Positions 60,245 to 64,000 of a stretch of 64,000 nt of DNA are shown one piece after another. The notes beneath the pieces were generated by a model. The model saw only the letters and a program-made list of their open reading frames with translations, did not search any database and had not been told where the DNA came from. The stretch is taken from contig JAGFNK010000133.1 of the NCBI GenBank assembly GCA_025769875.1, positions 1 through 64,000 on the forward strand, read 5' to 3'. Source of the DNA: Russula earlei. Its lineage: Eukaryota > Basidiomycota > Agaricomycetes > Russulales > Russulaceae. The translations under genes were made by a program, and so were the position numbers. Within the stretch, counting starts at the first letter, position 1. Each line of letters begins with the position of its first letter.

Positions 60245-61803
60245 ATGTCAGGTAATTGCCACCTATTCAAAGTTTCGATTGTTTTGACCAATAAGCTCAA
60301 TAGATTTTACTATACCCAATATTTTCAACGTGTCGGGAAAGATCGGTGAACGCTTAATTACACTTAGCGCACACACGAGATTGACAACACAGGTAGCTGT
60401 GGTCACCGGTGGTGGGTCTGGTCTTGGCACGATGATTGCCACTGCGTACGTACAGAACGGCGCCAAGGTCTATATCGCCTCTCGCAAGGAGAAGCAACTC
60501 AGGGAGGTGAGACATTCATGTCCGGCCAATACACTCGCACCTCTCCCGTCCTAACCCCCGCTCCGACTTAGGTCTCTGAACAACTGAACAAACTCAGGCC
60601 TGGGTCTTGCGAGTACGTCGTGGCCGACCTGACCGTGAGCCAATTCCGTCGCGATTACGCATCTCGGCGAGGTGGGGCTGTGGCGCTGACCCTCGATGTC
60701 CAGTCCAAGGCGGGCTGCGACCGCCTCGTCGACGCCGTCAAGGCCAAAGAGACCAAGATCCACATCCTCGTCAACAACTCGGGCATGTCGTGGGGCGCGC
60801 CGTTCGACAAGTACGTCCAGCGTTCGCGCGTTCGGATGCTGCTGCTGCTGCTGATGCAGACCGCCTCCTCGCCGCCTCGATCGATCGCGATCTCGCAGCT
60901 TCCCGGAAAAGGACGGCTGGGACCGCCTGCTCGCTTTGAACGTCAAGAGCATATTTTACGGTCCGTGTCGCCCCTCCCGCTTCTTTTCCGTGATTGCCCC
61001 CCCGCCGACGATTGTGGCGACGACCAGCCACCGTCGGATTTGCGCCCCTCTTGGCCAAGGACGCCACGAACCATGACCCGGGCCGGGTCATCAACATATC
61101 ATCCATCGCCGGTCTCTCCCCCGTTGCGGGTAGCACGAAGCTTGCGGGCAGCGGCAATGGCCTCTGGAGCTGTCTGTCCTCCTGCCCTCTTTATCGCGTT
61201 TTCATGTGCACTCACCACGCCTCTCAGACAACACCAGCAAAGCAGCGGGTGCGCACCCCCGCCCGTCAATAGAGACCGCTCCGGCTGATCATCGGACCTG
61301 CCAGTCAATCATCTTACTTCTCAACTCGCGGTGACCCTGGGACCTCAGTTTATCACGTAGGTCGTCAGAGCTCGCTCGTCTCTCCACCGTTTGTGACGAG
61401 TGCCGTGCAGCGTCAATGCCGTTTTGCCAGGGTCAGACATGTTCAACTAGCGCCAAATCCTTCACTCAACTACACTTGTTCTCAGCGTCTTCCCCTCCAA
61501 GATGACCAATTATGGATTCAAAACCGGGGGAGGAGCAAAAGGGATGGCTCAGGGTCACCCATGGGGTATGCGTTCTCTCATCTTTACCCTTGGGGTGTTC
61601 TGACCTCTATTTGCAGGACGGGTAGGAGAACCCGCCGACATGGCCGGTGTCGGTGAGCCGACCTAGTTTGATATCTGGCTGGCGCGCGCTCATTTTTCGT
61701 AGCGCTGTTCTTGGCAAGTCCTGCTTCGTCTTACGTGACGGGGGCGCACATCGTCCTCGATGGCGGAGGATTAATTTCGGGATCGGCCTCTGCTCGCCTG
61801 TGA
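60245..61803 (+). CDS. Short-chain dehydrogenase/reductase (SDR)
   Basis: Splices without lesion into about a dozen small exons, the first only 7 nt (60245-60251), then 60304-60345, 60397 onward. Motifs: cofactor-binding VVTGGGSGLGTMIATAYVQN, SRKEKQL, HILVNNSG, VINISSIAGLSPV (catalytic Ser in the S-S block), YNTSK (catalytic Tyr and Lys; the Tyr codon is itself split by an intron), VNAVLPGVFPSKM, and the C-terminal FLASPASSYVTGAHIVLDGG. NAD(P)H-dependent reduction or oxidation of a carbonyl/alcohol; relatives are annotated as 3-oxoacyl-ACP reductase or rhamnolipid RhlG-like enzymes, but the substrate cannot be read from sequence. Acceptor choice at 60391-60396 (aggtag) rather than the earlier ag is needed to keep phase. 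Confidence 0.85.
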
Positions 61804-61983
61804 TGTCTATATAGTAGTATTACACCTTCACGGCCGACTGGCCAAAGGTGTCACCGATTTGTGGGGTGATATAAAAGACCGGTAAAGGCCTCACGACCCT
61901 TCAAAGGCAGTCTACCAACAACACCGTACAGAAGTCCTTGGTCTTTAGGTCCTATTGGAATGAAAACGTCGACTGTTTTTGCA

Positions 61984-63066
61984 TCACAACAACCATGGAA
62001 CGACCGCGCGTCTTTCGCGCGGATAAGATCCTTTGAACCGTTGGCGATACCATTGGTGGCCGCGTACGGCGCGGGGGACCATCGTGGCTATCTCAACAAA
62101 GAAGAAGGCCCAAGGGGGGCTTACCGAGTCCACGAAGGGCAAAAGGAGGCGTCCGATCTCCGCCAGCCGTGCGCCTCTTGCCGCCGCCAGCAACGCCTCT
62201 GCGGCAGGGAGCAGCGCAAAATCCGGGCTCGGGCTCGCGGCGAGCGCGAAGCCGAACCACTCCACCCACTCGCAAAGGTAGTTCGGGAAGGAGACGAGGG
62301 AGTACAGGCCTCCGTACGGGATCGCGTAGTGCGGCCGCGGGCGGCGCGCCTGGGCGGCGTCCTCCTCGAGCTCCCTCGCCTTGCCCTTGGCGATGGCCTT
62401 GCGCCGGATGTTGAGCAGGATCTCGTCGTGGTAGACGTTCCCCACGAAGCCGGCGAGCCACAGGGCGAGGCCGGTCCAGAAGCGCGCGGAGGACGGCGCG
62501 CGGGCGAGGCGCGCGGCGGTGGGGGCGGAGGTGAGGAAGGCGGCGAGGAGGAAGCCGTTCGGCAGGTTGAACGCGAGCGCGGCGGCGACGACGGCGAGGT
62601 GGGAGTGCGCGCGTGAGGGCGCGCGGAGGGGGGACACGAGGGCGCGATTGAGGTAGTGCAGGAGGTAGAGCGAGGCGAGGACGAGCTGCGGGCTGATGCC
62701 AAGGGCGGGGCGGGAGAGGGAGGGCTTGGGGAGGGGCGTGGGAGAGAACGGGTGGAGGTATGCGGTGAGGAGGAAGGCGAACGGGGAGGCGAGCTCCATC
62801 ACGATCCAGGCTTTGATGCCATCGAGCGAGAGGACGCTGTCGGGCGTGGCGAATCGGCCAAAGGGCGCGTCGTAAGCAAAGGCGGCAGGGCCGAGGAGGG
62901 CGAAACCGCAAAAGAACCACTGTTTGGTGACTGTGCGTGCATGATGGGTGTCTTTGGTCAGGATGTCGACGCCAATGTGCACATGCGTACCTGTGTACAG
63001 ATAATCAAAGTCGATCTGCTTCACTAGGGCAAAATACTCCGCCATCGTCATCGACGACGACGGCAA
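61984..63066 (-). CDS. Steroid 5-alpha-reductase-family membrane protein
   Basis: A single minus-strand frame of 360 codons with several membrane helices. The C-terminal third contains the family block: GNVYHDEILLNIRR, IPYGGLYSLVSFPNYLCEWV and a final RGHQWYRQRFK...RRAVVPWLL. The family reduces enone double bonds in steroids or very-long-chain enoyl-CoA with NADPH at the ER; fungal members of this branch are of unknown substrate. The mid part (YDAPFGRF, GIKAWIVMELASPFAF) also fits. A GTACGC...AAACAG stretch at about 62920-62990 looks like an intron but its removal breaks phase, so the first 40 residues are uncertain. GC-rich compared with its surroundings. Confidence 0.8.
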   Translation of the reverse strand: MPSSSMTMAEYFALVKQIDFDYLYTGTHVHIGVDILTKDTHHARTVTKQWFFCGFALLGPAAFAYDAPFGRFATPDSVLSLDGIKAWIVMELASPFAFLLTAYLHPFSPTPLPKPSLSRPALGISPQLVLASLYLLHYLNRALVSPLRAPSRAHSHLAVVAAALAFNLPNGFLLAAFLTSAPTAARLARAPSSARFWTGLALWLAGFVGNVYHDEILLNIRRKAIAKGKARELEEDAAQARRPRPHYAIPYGGLYSLVSFPNYLCEWVEWFGFALAASPSPDFALLPAAEALLAAARGARLAEIGRLLLPFVDSVSPPWAFFFVEIATMVPRAVRGHQWYRQRFKGSYPRERRAVVPWLL

Positions 63067-63429
63067 CGCGCTCGCCAGCGATGTATATCCGGATGCTGAC
63101 TAAGCCACTCGCATCCGCCACTGGCCGGCACTGTTAGGAAGATAACATGTTCGACGATGCTCAATCAGCACTCAGGTCCTACGTTTCCATCTCCATCCAG
63201 AGTCAATTTAAATCATGTACAGCGATCAGCGCGCACTCTACTGCTTTCGCGTACCGGCATGCTGATGAAACAACCAATCTAGGCACGAATTGTATACCCC
63301 CTTCACGCACAGGATGACCTTGGGTCCCCGGGAGTACTAATCATGCACGATAAGTGAGTAGATTACCGCATGAGACCGGCCTATACAATTTATGTTATAT
63401 CAGAGCTCGGCGGTCCGAACAAAAGGACT
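63067..63429. other. Intergenic region, no gene seen
   Basis: 363 bp upstream of the 5-alpha-reductase-family gene. No supported frame. Confidence 0.45.
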
Positions 63430-63773
63430 TCAGCCATCAGAGCGCTCTCGCCGAATGTTCTGCTTTTCCACGGCAAGCGTCCAGCCGCCGTAAAGTTGGT
63501 TGACAATCGCGCCGCGCTTGAGAACGGCGAGTTCCTTCACGCTCTCGTTGTAGAGAGCGGCCAGCCGCACAGGGTCCTGTTCTTTCTGCACGAGTGGATG
63601 AGAGGCGAGACTGGGAATATGCATTGAGCGGGACGCACCTGAATCTCCCTGAAAGTGCTTTTGGTGCGACGGAGAAAGTATTCTCTGAAATTGTAGGAGC
63701 TGAAGGTCCTACAAGTCCTCAGCGTGGACGCATAAAGGTGTAGAATTGATTTTGCTGATGGTGGATTAGACAT
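63430..63773 (-). CDS. ISD11: ISD11 (LYRM4-type LYR protein of iron-sulfur cluster assembly)
   Basis: Two exons, 63639-63773 and 63430-63585, give 96 residues, the usual ISD11 length. The LYR motif region is visible at LHLYASTLRTCRTFSSYNFR followed by EYFLRRTKSTFREI. The F-S-S-Y-N-F-R block is specific for ISD11 within the LYR family, although the canonical L-Y-R is L-Y-A here. The second exon holds the long helix RLAALYNESVKELAVLKRGA and ends ERSDG. ISD11 binds and stabilises the cysteine desulfurase Nfs1 in the mitochondrial matrix. The start at 63773 is the only ATG ahead of the LYR helix. Clean GTGCGT...GTGCAG intron. Confidence 0.85.
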
Positions 63774-64000
63774 TGGACGGATGGGGACTGCTCTGTGTAG
63801 GTGGGGAGTTGTCTGATCACGGCAAAATCCAAGCACCTTTCCTTTTCTCCGCGCCTTTGAAACAGAGTGCCCTGAGAGAGTTTGAACGCCGAGGAGGAAA
63901 CGTTTATTATGGATGACTGGAAACGAGATGGAGTGACTTGTGGGGAGACCACCGACTTCCATAAGGGGTAACTAAATCCCACCTTCCGTCATCGTCCGCC
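63774..64000. other. Right edge, no gene seen
   Basis: Upstream region of ISD11; no supported frame before the window ends. Confidence 0.4.

Noticed and set aside
62093..62920. Arg/Pro-rich 275-codon minus-strand frame overlapping the 5-alpha-reductase-family gene
   Set aside because: Frame shadow; composition is extreme and the other frame carries the conserved C-terminal motifs.

Overview
The window is nuclear DNA of a filamentous basidiomycete, most likely an agaricomycete. Nearly every gene is cut by many short GT-AG introns (about 45-80 nt, some flanking exons of only 7-18 nt). The gene content also fits: two Clp1-like proteins, a NACHT-WD40 STAND protein, a 7TM receptor-like protein, a YUCCA-type FMO, and copia gag fragments. 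All gene models below were spliced by eye from reading frame, splice sites and protein-family conservation.

Layout. 0-18 kb is gene-dense housekeeping sequence: the first exon of MLH1 (-), a CBS-domain protein (+), a 7TM receptor-like protein (-), a conserved 421-aa membrane protein (-), an unresolved acidic protein (+), acetyl-CoA synthetase (-), a DUF2461 protein (+), a small membr. protein (-) that shares a 119-bp divergent promoter with mitochondrial ribosomal protein uL15m (+), PEX3 (+), and a poorly resolved Ala/Ser-rich gene (+). 18.5-22.9 kb holds a NACHT-WD40 gene with eleven almost identical WD40 repeats. 25.0-27.3 kb holds an ERT1/AcuK-type Zn2Cys6-PAS regulator of gluconeogenesis.

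27.8-38.3 kb is an accessory, repeat-built block. A unit consisting of a non-coding segment, an alpha/beta-hydrolase gene and its upstream region is present twice in tandem. The second copy is interrupted by about 2.1 kb carrying two copia-type gag fragments in head-to-head palindromic arrangement. A 2.64-kb element with terminal inverted repeats sits at the far edge of the block.

38.8-64 kb returns to ordinary genes: an NTF2-like/flavin monooxygenase (-), a conserved hypothetical protein (+), a small membrane protein (-), a full-length ABCB transporter (-), two convergent Clp1-like genes, a SAP-domain protein (+), a 3.3-kb gene-poor stretch, an SDR oxidoreductase (+), a steroid 5-alpha-reductase-family protein (-) and ISD11 (-).

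Functional links: acetyl-CoA synthetase, the ERT1-type regulator and PEX3 all belong to growth on C2 carbon or fatty acids. MLH1, uL15m, ISD11 and the ABC transporter are core functions. The NACHT-WD40 gene and the duplicated hydrolases resemble parts of the fungal non-self recognition repertoire (STAND proteins and SesB-type hydrolases).

Caution: several strongly conserved genes (acetyl-CoA synthetase twice, uL15m twice, probably the DUF2461 gene, the 17.9-kb gene, and hydrolase copy A relative to copy B) carry single-base +1 lesions. No comparable -1 lesion was found. This suggests residual insertion errors in the assembly rather than pseudogenes.
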